Shown: positions 8,944 to 18,470, counted from the first letter of the stretch. The stretch is DNA of 64,000 nt from Chitinophaga solisilvae (GCF_009928525.1 NZ_JAABOK010000006.1:462358-526357), one strand, 5' to 3'. Notes: a model not told the origin generated them from the letters alone. Program-made: numbers and translations.

Positions 8944-8963
8944 ATGATTAATCATTAAATTTG
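8944..8963 (+). promoter_or_regulatory. Candidate promoter with MarR-type operator
   Basis: A perfect 12-bp palindrome ATGATTAATCAT (8944-8955) abuts a Bacteroidota -7 box TAAATTTG (8956-8963), 44 bp before the SDR start codon. The downstream gene pair includes a MarR repressor, so an autoregulatory operator is likely. TTG triplets upstream are at non-ideal spacing, so the -33 element is uncertain. Confidence 0.5.
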
Positions 8964-9007
8964 AATAAAACGGTAAAATATCATTTTCACCTGTAAATAT
9001 TTATGTC

Positions 9008-9760
9008 ATGAAACGGTTTGAGAACAAGGTGGCATTCATCACCGGCGGTAATTCCGGTATCGGTAAAGCTGCTGCCATACTGATTGCCAGAGAAGGAGCC
9101 CGGGTGGTTATTGCAGATCTGAAAGAAAATAACGCCGTACTGGAAGAAGTACGCCGGGAAGGAACAGCAGCTATCTTTGTAACATGCGATGTATCCCGGC
9201 ATGAAGACCTGAAGCAGGCGGTGGAAACCACCGTAGCGGAATTCGGCAGTCTGGATATAGCATTGAATAATGCGGGGATAGTAGATAGCGCGCCTATTCA
9301 TGAGAAAACGCCGGAAGAATGGCAGCGGGTATTGAATATCAATCTGAGCGGCGTCTTTTATGGTATGAAATACCAGATTGAACAGATGCGCCGGCAGTCT
9401 GGCGGCGGCGCTATTGTGAACATGGGTTCTATCATGAGCCAGGTTGCAGAGCAGGGCATTGCGGCATACGCCTCTTCCAAACATGGGCTGGTAGGGCTTA
9501 CCAGGGTAGGCGCCCTGGAAAATGCTACACATAACATCCGGGTGAACGCTATCGGACCGGGATACGTCGAAACGCCGTTGCTGCTGGATAATTCCGCTTC
9601 CGGGACAGATTACAGAGCTTACATGGAGTCAAAACATGCCATGAAAAGATTGGGGAAACCGGAAGAAATTGCAAAAGCATTTCTCTTCCTGGCATCAGAC
9701 GACGCCAGTTTCTGCACAGGCGCTTATCTGCCGGTTGACGGAGGTTACCTGATCCAGTAA
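9008..9760 (+). CDS. SDR family oxidoreductase
   Basis: Classical short-chain dehydrogenase/reductase of 250 residues, the usual length. The NAD(P)-binding motif TGGNSGIG is at residues 12-19, with an Asp after beta-2 (IADLK) that favours NAD over NADP. The NNAG motif and the active-site YASSK follow in order, and the protein ends with the usual GGY substrate-side motif. The substrate is not evident; many such proteins are annotated as glucose 1-dehydrogenase-like. The marR gene follows 9 bp after its stop, so the two form an operon and the MarR protein probably controls this enzyme. Confidence 0.92.
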   Translation: MKRFENKVAFITGGNSGIGKAAAILIAREGARVVIADLKENNAVLEEVRREGTAAIFVTCDVSRHEDLKQAVETTVAEFGSLDIALNNAGIVDSAPIHEKTPEEWQRVLNINLSGVFYGMKYQIEQMRRQSGGGAIVNMGSIMSQVAEQGIAAYASSKHGLVGLTRVGALENATHNIRVNAIGPGYVETPLLLDNSASGTDYRAYMESKHAMKRLGKPEEIAKAFLFLASDDASFCTGAYLPVDGGYLIQ

Positions 9761-9769
9761 TATATCTTT

Positions 9770-10219
9770 ATGAAGAAAAATAAAAACGCGCGCGGAGAAG
9801 CGCTACCTGCACGCAGACTGCTGGGTATTAACCTGGTCAGAACATTTAACCAGGTGTACGAGCAGTCGCAGGTATTCTTTGCTGCATACGGATTAACCTC
9901 CCAGCAGTACAATGTGCTGAAGATACTGCTGGATGCAGACATGCCCATGTCTACCTCCGGTATACTGGAGAAGATGATTGAGAAGAATGCCGGCGTATCC
10001 CGGCTGGTAGACAGGCTGGTGCTGAAACACCTCGTGAAGAAGAAAGACAGTGCAGCAGATAAACGGCTGATTGACGTAATGCTCACCACCGAAGGAAAAA
10101 CACTGGTGCGTACCGTAACGGCCCACCTGGAGGACGTAGATGACGTGTACGCCGCACTGAATGACAAAGAAGTGGCCACGCTTAACCGGCTGCTGGAGAA
10201 ACTGAGAAATGATCCGTAG
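9770..10219 (+). CDS. MarR family transcriptional regulator
   Basis: A 149-residue protein of typical MarR length. It shows the winged-helix pattern: LTSQQYNVLKILLDA (helix 1-2 junction), STSGILEKMIEKNAGVSRLVDRLV (recognition helix), then the wing with DKRLIDVMLTTEGKTLV. MarR dimers usually bind palindromes overlapping their own promoter and release them on binding small phenolic or lipophilic ligands. Here the likely target is the ATGATTAATCAT palindrome ahead of the SDR gene. A terminator follows directly. Confidence 0.93.
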   Translation: MKKNKNARGEALPARRLLGINLVRTFNQVYEQSQVFFAAYGLTSQQYNVLKILLDADMPMSTSGILEKMIEKNAGVSRLVDRLVLKHLVKKKDSAADKRLIDVMLTTEGKTLVRTVTAHLEDVDDVYAALNDKEVATLNRLLEKLRNDP

Positions 10220-10250
10220 TCCGGACCTGAAAAGGTTCCGGACTTTTTTT
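10218..10250 (+). terminator. Rho-independent terminator after marR
   Basis: AGTCCGGACCT pairs with AGGTTCCGGACT (one bulge) and is followed by a run of seven T. It overlaps the marR stop codon and ends the SDR-marR transcript. Confidence 0.85.
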
Positions 10251-10341
10251 ACCTGAAACAGGTATTTTCTTAACAGAAAGAATCAAAATTTCAATCGATT
10301 GTTTAAATTGACATTATTCCACAGAACTGATTCTCTTTGTT

Positions 10342-13269
10342 ATGAAAGCTATACCAACCGGGAGATGGCTGTTCCTTCTCCTTTTTTGCAGCGGGGCAGC
10401 CAGTGCGCAGCTCAGGCCGGTCATCCTGCCGGAAGCCACGCATGTTGCAGGCATCAGCCATGATACCATTTTCCTGGTTAATGGCAGCACATACGCCTTC
10501 ACCGTTGACTCGCCGGAAGATCAGGGACCCGTATCCACCGGAGCAGATGTACCTACCTTACTGGCAGAGTTACCTCCGCAGCCTGGACAACAGTACACCG
10601 TAACTAACGCTCACGGCACTACGAAGCAGTCAGGTATGATTGTTACCGGAGACAGGCTGCTGCTGACCAATGGCCGGAAAACGGCCGTATTCCGGCTGCT
10701 GCTGCAACCGCTGGCACTGAATGCCAGACTGACATTGCTGCAACCTTACCTGACGGCTGCTACGCAAAAGGATATTACACTGCACTTTACCGCCGGCCAG
10801 CGATCACCTGACGCCACCGTACAGTTTGAACTGCCGGAGCAGATTGTCATCACACCGGAAAACACTACTGTCAACATCATCGGCCGGGGAGCCGTAAAAC
10901 TGAAAGACCTGGCTTCCCAATCAATCGGCCGCACCGGCACAAAATACTCCTATACCCGCACCGGCACCTTTGACATAGAACGGCACAGACTCACACTACG
11001 CCACCTGGATCTCCGGCCTGCCAACGGCCCGGATGTAGTACTGACTATCCGGAACGTTACAGTGCCCGCACCCGGAGCCTATCACTTCAAGGCCAGTTAT
11101 ATCACCGCACAGCCGGCAGTACTGCATAGTGAAACCACTGCTGCCACGTTAACGGCTACACGTCATATTGCTGATCTGGAAAGAGTGGTGGCAAGCGGAC
11201 AACCTTTTCATACTATCTCCCATGACTATACGAATATGAGCTTCCGCTGGAACGCGGTTGCGGACAATAAAAATGTGGTTCTTCAGCAATCGCCGGACAG
11301 TGGCATCACCTGGCAGTCCTGCCGGGCAGTCATCACCGGCAATACAGCAATGGTCACCGGTCTGCTGCCGGACAGGCTGTATGCCTTCCGCCTCGCCGTG
11401 AAAAGCGGCAGCAACAAAGGATATTCCAATACCGTATACGGTTTCACGGGGATGATGGATATTAAACGCTTCGGCGCCGCCGGCAAACCAGGAGATGACT
11501 ATACTGCTGCAGTCAACGCTGCGGTACTGTACCTGCACCGCATCGGCGGGGGCACGCTGCGCTTCTCCGAAGGGAGCTACGGCGTACGTACCGTTCACCT
11601 GCAGAGCAACGTATACCTGTATGTAGATAAAACCGCTACCATCAAGGCATTACCAGGTGCAGACGCACCGGAAACAACCTGGTTCAGCGATAAACGCTAC
11701 CGCTCCGGCCTTTCGCCCACTGATACAGGTCCCTACGCTGATCCGGAAAACTACCTCACCAAACAGGATGTAGGCCACCACTATTTCCGCAATGCCATGT
11801 TCTTCGGAGAAAGACTGGATAATGTGAAAATCATCGGAAACGGCCGTATCACCGGCGATGGTCATCTCGCTACCAGTGATAAAGTCATGAACAATACACC
11901 GGATAAGCGCGCTGATAAAATGTTTGTACTCAAATGCTGCACCAACCTGGAAATCGGAGGCATATACCGCCCGGAAGACCTGTGGTACGATGAAACCACA
12001 GATGAACCGTATTATACCGGTAACGGGGGTACGAAAATTACAGACCAGGGCAATATGCTGCATATAGACCAGGCCGGACATTTTGTATTGCTCGCCACAG
12101 GTACGGATAGTATCTATGTACATAATATCTATTTCGGGAAATACAGTCAGCGCAACGCCCGCGATATTTTCGACTTTATGGCCTGCAATCAGGTAATGGC
12201 TACCAATATATATTCCCGTGTCAGCTCCGATGACATCATCAAGCCGGGATCTGACTGCTCCCTCGGATTTACCCGTCCCGCAAGGCATTACCGGGTACGC
12301 AATATTATCGGAGACACCAACTGCAACCTGTTTCAGATAGGCTCCGAAACTGCGGATGATATCACGGACATCTGCGTGGATAATATCTGGGTGCTGGGCG
12401 CGAACAAAGCAGGGTTTTCCATCTCCACCAACGACGGAGGACACATCAAGGACATACACCTGAACTGCGGCCATACCGGGCGGATTCACGCCCGCTCGCG
12501 CATGTACCGGACCGCTGCGCCGTTTTTCCTCTCCATCTCCAACCGGGCCAGGGTGCTGGGCGCCGTCACCGGTAAATATACCTTCACAGAAAACGGCAGG
12601 CAACGTGAAGAGCTGCTGGTGAAAAATGTAAACATCGGCAGCGTGGAAAATATCCTTATCAACGGCATTGATATAACAGCAGTATACAGCGGCAGTTCCT
12701 ACAACGGGCAACGCTGGAAATCCTACGATGGCTCCCAGAAGCGCGCTACCTCCATTATTGCCGGCTACGCATTGCCGGATACGGACAGTGTTAGCGGCGG
12801 GCTTGATTTCCGGTTACCCGATGGCAGACATACGGGATATATCGAAAACGTTTCCTTCACGGATGTACATATCACCGATAAAGGAGGAAATCCCTTGTCA
12901 GATACAGCCTGCACACCACCGGAACTGGGTGTGGGACAGTACAATGCCGCCAATCTTAAAGTACAGCCTGCCTATGGATTGTGGGCGCGGCATGTAACAG
13001 GACTGACAGTAAAGGAAAGTTCATTCCGGTATGAGAAGAGAGACAGCCGTTATGCCCTGTTCCTGGAAGATGTAAAGGGAGCCGTGCTTTCGGGCGTCAG
13101 CGCCGTACGTGCTGCGGATGCCGAGCATGTCATTAAAGTAAAGCGATCTTCCGGAATCAGCATCAGCAGCTTACTGTATTTTGAAGATGAATGGAATCAA
13201 CATCCAAGGGAAGCGCCGGAAATAAAATACGCGGGAGATGCCGCCACAGCTGCATTCCCGCGTAAGTAA
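10342..13269 (+). CDS. Secreted pectin-lyase-fold protein, GH28/polygalacturonase-like with FN3-like domain
   Basis: A 975-residue protein with a clear signal peptide (MKAIPTGRWLFLLLFCSGAASAQ). Residues about 25-280 look like Ig-type beta domains, about 285-368 like a fibronectin type III domain, and from about 372 (DIKRFGAAG) a right-handed beta-helix typical of pectate lyase/GH28 proteins. The segment SSDDIIKPGSD resembles the GH28 Asp-Asp catalytic motif, followed by NLFQIGSE in place of the usual GHG-type motif. It is probably a surface or periplasmic glycan hydrolase acting on a uronic-acid-rich or host polysaccharide; the exact substrate is unknown. It stands alone on the plus strand, 12 bp from a convergent gene. 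Confidence 0.8.
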   Translation: MKAIPTGRWLFLLLFCSGAASAQLRPVILPEATHVAGISHDTIFLVNGSTYAFTVDSPEDQGPVSTGADVPTLLAELPPQPGQQYTVTNAHGTTKQSGMIVTGDRLLLTNGRKTAVFRLLLQPLALNARLTLLQPYLTAATQKDITLHFTAGQRSPDATVQFELPEQIVITPENTTVNIIGRGAVKLKDLASQSIGRTGTKYSYTRTGTFDIERHRLTLRHLDLRPANGPDVVLTIRNVTVPAPGAYHFKASYITAQPAVLHSETTAATLTATRHIADLERVVASGQPFHTISHDYTNMSFRWNAVADNKNVVLQQSPDSGITWQSCRAVITGNTAMVTGLLPDRLYAFRLAVKSGSNKGYSNTVYGFTGMMDIKRFGAAGKPGDDYTAAVNAAVLYLHRIGGGTLRFSEGSYGVRTVHLQSNVYLYVDKTATIKALPGADAPETTWFSDKRYRSGLSPTDTGPYADPENYLTKQDVGHHYFRNAMFFGERLDNVKIIGNGRITGDGHLATSDKVMNNTPDKRADKMFVLKCCTNLEIGGIYRPEDLWYDETTDEPYYTGNGGTKITDQGNMLHIDQAGHFVLLATGTDSIYVHNIYFGKYSQRNARDIFDFMACNQVMATNIYSRVSSDDIIKPGSDCSLGFTRPARHYRVRNIIGDTNCNLFQIGSETADDITDICVDNIWVLGANKAGFSISTNDGGHIKDIHLNCGHTGRIHARSRMYRTAAPFFLSISNRARVLGAVTGKYTFTENGRQREELLVKNVNIGSVENILINGIDITAVYSGSSYNGQRWKSYDGSQKRATSIIAGYALPDTDSVSGGLDFRLPDGRHTGYIENVSFTDVHITDKGGNPLSDTACTPPELGVGQYNAANLKVQPAYGLWARHVTGLTVKESSFRYEKRDSRYALFLEDVKGAVLSGVSAVRAADAEHVIKVKRSSGISISSLLYFEDEWNQHPREAPEIKYAGDAATAAFPRK

Positions 13270-13281
13270 CCATTACCCTGA

Positions 13282-13656
13282 TTATTTGGCCCTGACGGCC
13301 TTATCGATGGTAATCACCAGTTTCTTTTCATCAATATCTTTCAGTGGTACTTCTGTTTCATCATGGGTAAAATATACTTTTTGCTGCAGCGTTTCGCCTT
13401 TATTCAGGCCGTCTTCAAACAATGCAATACCATAAAGGTCCTTATCTGTTTCAGAGGTAATGGCTATACGAATTTCAGCCAGGTTATACGCGCCGTTGTT
13501 TTTTACCGTTACCGTACCCTTGCTGTAGGTAAAGCTGATACCTTTGATAGTAGCCAGATAGGTTGCATTGGTGCTGACAGGGCCTTTGTATGTTTGCGCA
13601 TAGCTGCCGGTGCTGCCCGCGATCATCAGTGATACCAGTACAATCAGTTGTTTCAT
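13282..13656 (-). CDS. Small secreted protein of unknown function
   Basis: A 124-residue protein with a signal peptide (MKQLIVLVSLMIAGSTGSYAQ). The mature part is beta-rich, like a single Ig-like or FxLD-type domain. It starts one base after the stop of the DUF1080 gene, so the two are cotranscribed and probably translationally coupled. No family recognised. It may be an accessory subunit of the secreted hydrolase. Confidence 0.75.
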   Translation of the reverse strand: MKQLIVLVSLMIAGSTGSYAQTYKGPVSTNATYLATIKGISFTYSKGTVTVKNNGAYNLAEIRIAITSETDKDLYGIALFEDGLNKGETLQQKVYFTHDETEVPLKDIDEKKLVITIDKAVRAK

Positions 13657-14361
13657 TTATTCTGTCAGTTTTGTTATCGGTGTTAAATCAATCTTTCTGA
13701 ACTCCACTTCCGAACCTTCGGCCTGCAGGGCTATACTGCCTTTGCTGGCGGTGCAGTTAACCCCGTAGTTAACGAGGTCACCGTTCACCCATACTTTCAC
13801 GGCATTGCCTACGCATTCGATCACCATGGTATTCCATTCCCCCAATGGTTTCTCTGAGTCGTCCGTGAGGTTTTTGATGCGGCGTTTTTTTCCATCCACA
13901 ACACCCCATTCCGCTTTGGGTCCCCGGCGGGTTTCCATGTCTGGCACGGTAATATCTTCCCCTATGCACCAGAAGTCGCCCGCATTTTTATGCATCAGCT
14001 GACATTCCATTGATTTAGGAAACATGCCGTATAGCACCCTGGGCGTGGAAGCATGTACCAGCACGCCACAGTTGCCGGGTGTACCGGGAAAGCGGTATTC
14101 CACCTGCAACCGGTAGTTCTCGTAGGAGGCATCGGTAATGAGGTGACCTTGCGGTTTAGCCAGGCTGACCATATATCCGTTCCGGATAATGAAAGGCGTT
14201 TTCACGGAACTATCCGTATCCATAGCCGGAACATCCTGGTGCCATCCGGTAAAATCCCTGAAGTTGGCGAGGCTGCGCGTCTGCGCCTGGAGGCCCGTCA
14301 CAGCAGGAAGCAGGGCCAGGAGTAAAAGGAGCTTTTTCAATGGTATAACTTTTAGCATCAA
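13657..14361 (-). CDS. DUF1080 (3-keto-disaccharide hydrolase domain) secreted protein
   Basis: 234 residues with a signal peptide (MLKVIPLKKLLLLLALLPAVTGLQAQ; Met1 or Met2 as start). The body is a concanavalin/LamG-type jelly roll: FRDFTGWHQ near the start, YENYRLQVEYRFPG, GNCGVLVHAS, MECQLMHKNAGDFW and GEWNTMVIECVG are typical DUF1080 segments. Some family members hydrolyse 3-keto-glycosides. It acts in the periplasm or outside the cell. The neighbouring plus-strand beta-helix protein suggests a glycan context, but they are not in the same transcript. Confidence 0.87.
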   Translation of the reverse strand: MMLKVIPLKKLLLLLALLPAVTGLQAQTRSLANFRDFTGWHQDVPAMDTDSSVKTPFIIRNGYMVSLAKPQGHLITDASYENYRLQVEYRFPGTPGNCGVLVHASTPRVLYGMFPKSMECQLMHKNAGDFWCIGEDITVPDMETRRGPKAEWGVVDGKKRRIKNLTDDSEKPLGEWNTMVIECVGNAVKVWVNGDLVNYGVNCTASKGSIALQAEGSEVEFRKIDLTPITKLTE

Positions 14362-14411
14362 AGTAAGGAATTAAAATGAAGAGAGCGTGCGCAGATATTG
14401 ATGAATATTTA

Positions 14412-14508
14412 CGGATTTTGTGATTTTGTGATTTGAAATGCAGCGATTGTTCTTCGCGAAAATCTTCGCTGCATTTCAAATCACAAAATTCCAAAATTCC
14501 AAAATCCG
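14412..14508. repeat. Long palindromic intergenic repeat, copy 1
   Basis: A 24-bp perfect stem (14423-14446 with 14466-14489) around a 19-nt loop, extended outward by imperfect CGGATTTT/AAAATCCG pairing; the right arm carries an extra AT-rich unit. Its 41-nt core, from AAATGCAGC to GCATTT, is nearly identical to copy 6 at 54430. It lies between two genes read in the same direction, at the 3' end of the FAD/Fe-S oxidoreductase gene, and could fold as a transcript-end hairpin. Confidence 0.88.
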
Positions 14509-14516
14509 AAAATATC

Positions 14517-17345
14517 TCATAGTGTTTCATCTACCAGGTACAACACGGATTCATAGTTATGTTTCACTGCTGTGGACATAGCTATTTCGCAGGTTTTGGT
14601 AGAAGAATAATAGCCATCGGCGGAGTGGTGTGCCAGCTCGGTGGCTTCGGGACGTGTGGCCGATGCCGTTAGTTCGGGGAAGAGGAAGCCCCGGTCGCCG
14701 GCCATGCCGCAGCATCCGGCATTTTTGGGAACGGTCACTTCTTCTGCGAAATGGTTGGCTATGGCTATAAATTTATGGGTGGTTTTCATTTTCTCCAGCG
14801 AGCATACGGGGTGCAGCACGATGTTCTTTTTCTTCTGCGAAGCGGTAGCGCGCGGAAGGATATATTCATGTAGAAAGTCTACGCTGTCGAGTATACGCAG
14901 CTGATCGAATTTCTGTTGGTTGGCTGCAGTGAGCACCGGGCGTACGTGATGGAGGGTGTATGCGCAGGAGCTGACATCAGTTACCACCGGGAGGGCGCCG
15001 TTGCGGGAGGCGGCCCACATTTTCTCTATGGTGCTGTTGGCAGTCCAGGCGTAGGCATCTTTAAAGCCTTTGGAAGAAAATATCTGGCTGCAGCAGCTGC
15101 CGCTGAGTTGTTCCGGAACGATGACGCTGATGGCGGATTTACGGCATATGCTCATAAATGTCTCCAGCAGGTTTTTGCTTTTCCCTTTATAGCTGCCCAT
15201 CATACGGGAGATGCATGCCGGAAAATATACGATGGTGTCTTGTTGGCCAGAAGCTGGTGCAGCAGTGCTTTTCAGTATGCTGAGATGCGGTGGCGGGGTC
15301 ATTTCCGCGGACCATAGCGGTATGGCGGGGATGAGCCGCCGCAGTGCCGCGGTGATATTTATCATGGCTTTTTCGCCGAATATACTGTTGATGGCGGCGC
15401 CCGTCTTTATGGCCATGCGCGCCGTGGCTTCCACTGTTTTAAAATGGCGGGCTGCGCGGAGTGCCATTTTGTTGGCGGAGGCGGAATGGTTTTCCCTTCT
15501 CAGGCGTTTTACCAGGTCGCCGGTGTTGATATCTACGGGGCAAGCGGTAGCGCAGAGGCCATCTACTGCACAGGTTTCGAGGCCATCGTACTGATATTGG
15601 TCCAGCAGCAGCTGGTAATGTTTTTTATCGCCGTCGTTTTCCAGTTTCTTCAGGGCGCGCCGGATAACGATTCTTCGTCTGGGCGTTGCCGTTATATCGC
15701 GGCTGGGGCATTTATGCTCACAGTAGCCGCATTCGATGCAGCGGTCTACTTCCTCTTCCACTGCAGGAAGCTCCTTCAGGTTTTTCAGGTGTACTTCCGC
15801 ATCGCTGTTGATGATAACGCCGGGGTTGAGCAGGCCGTGCGGATCTGCGGCGGCCTTTATTTTCTTCATGATCTCATAGGCATCGCCTCCCCATTCGGTT
15901 TCCACGAAGGGCGCCATATTGCGGCCGGTGCCGTGTTCTGCTTTGAGGGTGCCGTCGTATTTGTCCACTACCAGCGTAACCACGTCGCGCAGGAAGCGGT
16001 CGTAGCGCGTTACTTCATCCGGCGTGTTAAAGGATTGGGTAACGACGAAATGTATGTTGCCATCTTTGGCATGACCAAAGATGATGGCATTCAGGTAATT
16101 GTATTGCAGGAAGAGCTGCTGTATATCGGAGATGGCGTCGCCGAGTTTTTCCACGGGGAAGGCAATGTCTTCCAGTATGACGGTGGTACCGCTGGCGCGT
16201 ACTGCGCCCACAGCAGGAAACAGCCCTTTCCTGATTTTCCAGAAGAAGGCCTGTGCTGCAGGATCGGTGGTGAATACTGGTGTTTCGGAGAGCGACAGCC
16301 TGCCGGTTGATGCCAGGAAATTTTGTACCCTCGTGTCCAGTTCCTGCTGACTGTTCTCCTGGAACTCTACGAGCAGCGCAGCAGCGGTTGGCGGCAGTGT
16401 TTTCACTATAGCAGGGATGCCATCCATATTTTCTACGGCACGCAGCGAGGCTCTGTCCATCAGCTCTACCATGAGCGCGCCTGCCCGGGTGAGTGGCACA
16501 ATGGCCTGGCAGGCATCATAGATGGTGGGGAAGTAGAGCAGGGCAGTGGATTTAAAGGCGTAATCCGGCACGGTGTCCAGTACGGCTTCTGCGATGAATG
16601 CCAGCGTGCCTTCCGCACCGATGAGCAGATGTGCCAGTATATCTAACGGGTGCGCATAATCGATAAAAGCATTCAGCGAATAGCCCACCGTATTTTTAGT
16701 CTGGTATTTATAACGGATCCGCTGCTGCAGCTTTTCATCGCTCGTGATCTGTTCCCGGAAAGTGGCCAGCTGCAGAAACAGCTCCGGACACTGGTCCTTG
16801 AACCGCTGATAGTCTGCCGGATTCTCTGTGCTGAAAGCCCTGCCATCGGGCAGTATAAAGCGTATGTAACGGGTGGTATGATAAGAGTTCTGGACAACGC
16901 CGCAGCACATGCCGCTGGAATTGTTGGAGAGAATACCGCCCATCATGGCGGCGCTGATGCTGGAGGGATCAGGACCTATTTTGCGGGAATGCCTTTTCAG
17001 ATGGGCATTCACCATTGCGCCGGTAATGCCTGGCTGTACCCGCACGCGGTTGCCGGCATCTTCTACCTGTATCTTATTCCAGAACTGGCTCAGGTCTACC
17101 AGTATGCCGTCGGTGATAGACTGTCCTGACAGGCTGGTGCCGCCGGTTCTGAATACCAGTGGTATCCGGTGCTGCTGCGAGAAACGGAAGAGGGCGATGA
17201 TTTCTGCTTCTCCCACAGGTTGTACTACGGCGGCAGGTACCAGGTGGTAAAATCCTGCGTCTGACGCAAAGGAGATAACATCTATATACCTGGTTTTAAT
17301 CCTTGTCTCAGGTAAAATCTGCTTTAATTCCTGCTCTATGTTCAT
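14517..17345 (-). CDS. FAD-binding and (Fe-S)-binding oxidoreductase, D-lactate/glycolate dehydrogenase type
   Basis: A membrane-associated 2-hydroxyacid dehydrogenase passing electrons to quinone, by family. Starting at ATG 17345 gives 942 residues: an FAD-binding type 4 domain (FRTGGTSLSGQSI, 65-77), the FAD-linked C-terminal domain with GHAKDGNIHF (414-423), a ferredoxin-like segment with CxxCxxCxxxCP (526-537) and a second Cys cluster (582-592), then two CCG domains (GSCCSQ, AGCCGM). This is the fused GlcD-GlcF / YdiJ layout. A longer frame to 17585 would overlap the AraC gene and is unlikely. Placed next to fucose genes, it could oxidise lactate formed from L-fucose, though the family usually prefers D-lactate. 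Confidence 0.9.
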   Translation of the reverse strand: MNIEQELKQILPETRIKTRYIDVISFASDAGFYHLVPAAVVQPVGEAEIIALFRFSQQHRIPLVFRTGGTSLSGQSITDGILVDLSQFWNKIQVEDAGNRVRVQPGITGAMVNAHLKRHSRKIGPDPSSISAAMMGGILSNNSSGMCCGVVQNSYHTTRYIRFILPDGRAFSTENPADYQRFKDQCPELFLQLATFREQITSDEKLQQRIRYKYQTKNTVGYSLNAFIDYAHPLDILAHLLIGAEGTLAFIAEAVLDTVPDYAFKSTALLYFPTIYDACQAIVPLTRAGALMVELMDRASLRAVENMDGIPAIVKTLPPTAAALLVEFQENSQQELDTRVQNFLASTGRLSLSETPVFTTDPAAQAFFWKIRKGLFPAVGAVRASGTTVILEDIAFPVEKLGDAISDIQQLFLQYNYLNAIIFGHAKDGNIHFVVTQSFNTPDEVTRYDRFLRDVVTLVVDKYDGTLKAEHGTGRNMAPFVETEWGGDAYEIMKKIKAAADPHGLLNPGVIINSDAEVHLKNLKELPAVEEEVDRCIECGYCEHKCPSRDITATPRRRIVIRRALKKLENDGDKKHYQLLLDQYQYDGLETCAVDGLCATACPVDINTGDLVKRLRRENHSASANKMALRAARHFKTVEATARMAIKTGAAINSIFGEKAMINITAALRRLIPAIPLWSAEMTPPPHLSILKSTAAPASGQQDTIVYFPACISRMMGSYKGKSKNLLETFMSICRKSAISVIVPEQLSGSCCSQIFSSKGFKDAYAWTANSTIEKMWAASRNGALPVVTDVSSCAYTLHHVRPVLTAANQQKFDQLRILDSVDFLHEYILPRATASQKKKNIVLHPVCSLEKMKTTHKFIAIANHFAEEVTVPKNAGCCGMAGDRGFLFPELTASATRPEATELAHHSADGYYSSTKTCEIAMSTAVKHNYESVLYLVDETL

Positions 17346-17491
17346 GGTTGTTCCGGTTGCGCTGTTATACAGGCAAGTTATAAAATAGCTGCGGGTTTTG
17401 CTCCTTCCGGGATTTCCGGAGATAAATTCCTCCGGATGATAGTTATATGAATTGAGTATAATGATTTGATTTTCATAAACTTCGTCTGTTG

Positions 17492-18364
17492 TCAGGCGGA
17501 AAGGAGCTTGATATATTCTTTCGGTGATACGTTTTTGATTTCGCGGAAAAAGCGGTTGAAGTTGGACAGACTGTTGAATCCGCATTCAAATGCAAGCAGG
17601 GATATCTGCTGCGGCCCTTCCGCCAGGAGTTTGCAGGCGTGCCCGATCCGTACTTCGTTGACGAACTGCACGAACGTTTTCTGTGTGCGGTTTTTGAAAT
17701 ACCGGCAGAATGCCTGCTTGTTCATATTTACCATCGCTGCGGCTTTATCGAGGTGGATATCTGTTTTGAAGTCGCTGAAAACATATTTGAAAACAATGTC
17801 GATACGATCATTGTCTTTCATCTGGTAGGTATTAACATATCCCTCGCTGGCCAGCAGCTCATATTCTCTGGTATGCGAGAGTTTTTCAAGCACCTGTATA
17901 AACGTGGAAAGCTGCGTCAGCTGGTCCTGCGTGGTCATTTCCAGCAAAAGCGTTTTCAGGGCCTGTTTGGTAGCGCCATGAAACTTCATGCCACGGCTGC
18001 ATTTTCTCATCAGCGACACTACCTGTTTCGAAAGGCCGAAGATTTCCATCGCCGCCAGTAATTTTTCAGGATGAAAAAATAAGGCGACGGAACGTGCATT
18101 GTTTCCCTTCTTTTTCTTATCAAAATACTTGCTGTTGTTGTGCCAGACATGGGGAATGTCTGGCCCGAGAAGAATAAGCTCGTCGCTGCTGAAGTCTTCA
18201 ATGCTATCGCCAATAATCCTTTTGCCTTCGCTTTGCTCTACATATACCATCTGACATTCCTTGTGAAAGTGAAATTCTGTGGTGAAATACGGAAGATCAA
18301 TCACCCGTACGGCAAATACATTCATCTGACCATCTTCCCGGATCTTGGCAAAAACTGGCTTCAT
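17492..18364 (-). CDS. AraC family regulator (probable L-fucose regulator)
   Basis: 290 residues: an N-terminal cupin sensor domain (FHFHKECQMVYVEQSEGKRII, GPDIPHVW) and a C-terminal double HTH domain (residues about 190-290) ending with the usual SNFNRFFREIKNVSPKEY signature. It is divergent from the fucose gene cluster, with a 236-bp shared regulatory gap that holds inverted repeats. It is therefore likely to activate the cluster in response to fucose or a breakdown product. This is inferred from position. Confidence 0.92.
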   Translation of the reverse strand: MKPVFAKIREDGQMNVFAVRVIDLPYFTTEFHFHKECQMVYVEQSEGKRIIGDSIEDFSSDELILLGPDIPHVWHNNSKYFDKKKKGNNARSVALFFHPEKLLAAMEIFGLSKQVVSLMRKCSRGMKFHGATKQALKTLLLEMTTQDQLTQLSTFIQVLEKLSHTREYELLASEGYVNTYQMKDNDRIDIVFKYVFSDFKTDIHLDKAAAMVNMNKQAFCRYFKNRTQKTFVQFVNEVRIGHACKLLAEGPQQISLLAFECGFNSLSNFNRFFREIKNVSPKEYIKLLSA

Positions 18365-18401
18365 ATTAACTTATTGTTGATTAGAATATTCAGTATATGG
18401 C

Positions 18402-18470
18402 TAAAATATGCATTATTTCTTAAATGATAACCGTTATTTGTCCTGATTATCAATAGTTAGGCATATTTTA
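18402..18470. promoter_or_regulatory. Inverted repeat between AraC gene and fucose operon
   Basis: TAAAATATGC (18402-18411) and its exact reverse complement GCATATTTTA (18461-18470) are separated by 49 bp, close to five helical turns centre to centre apart. Such spaced sites suit an AraC-type dimer that could loop DNA or act on both promoters. Candidate only. Confidence 0.45.

Larger units (their letters stand above)
8446..9007. other. 562-bp divergent intergenic region
   Basis: This gap separates the S8 operon (leftward) from the SDR-marR pair (rightward). It contains a possible TACCTTTG box on the minus strand (8733-8740) for the S8 operon, a 13-bp direct repeat (8808-8840), and a promoter/operator for the SDR gene (8944-8963). 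I found no convincing gene; a 13-codon frame at 8685-8726 is too short to support. Confidence 0.6.

Noticed and set aside
17346..17585. 80-residue N-terminal extension of the FAD/Fe-S oxidoreductase
   Set aside because: It overlaps the AraC gene and has no family similarity; ATG 17345 starts directly before the family's N-terminus.
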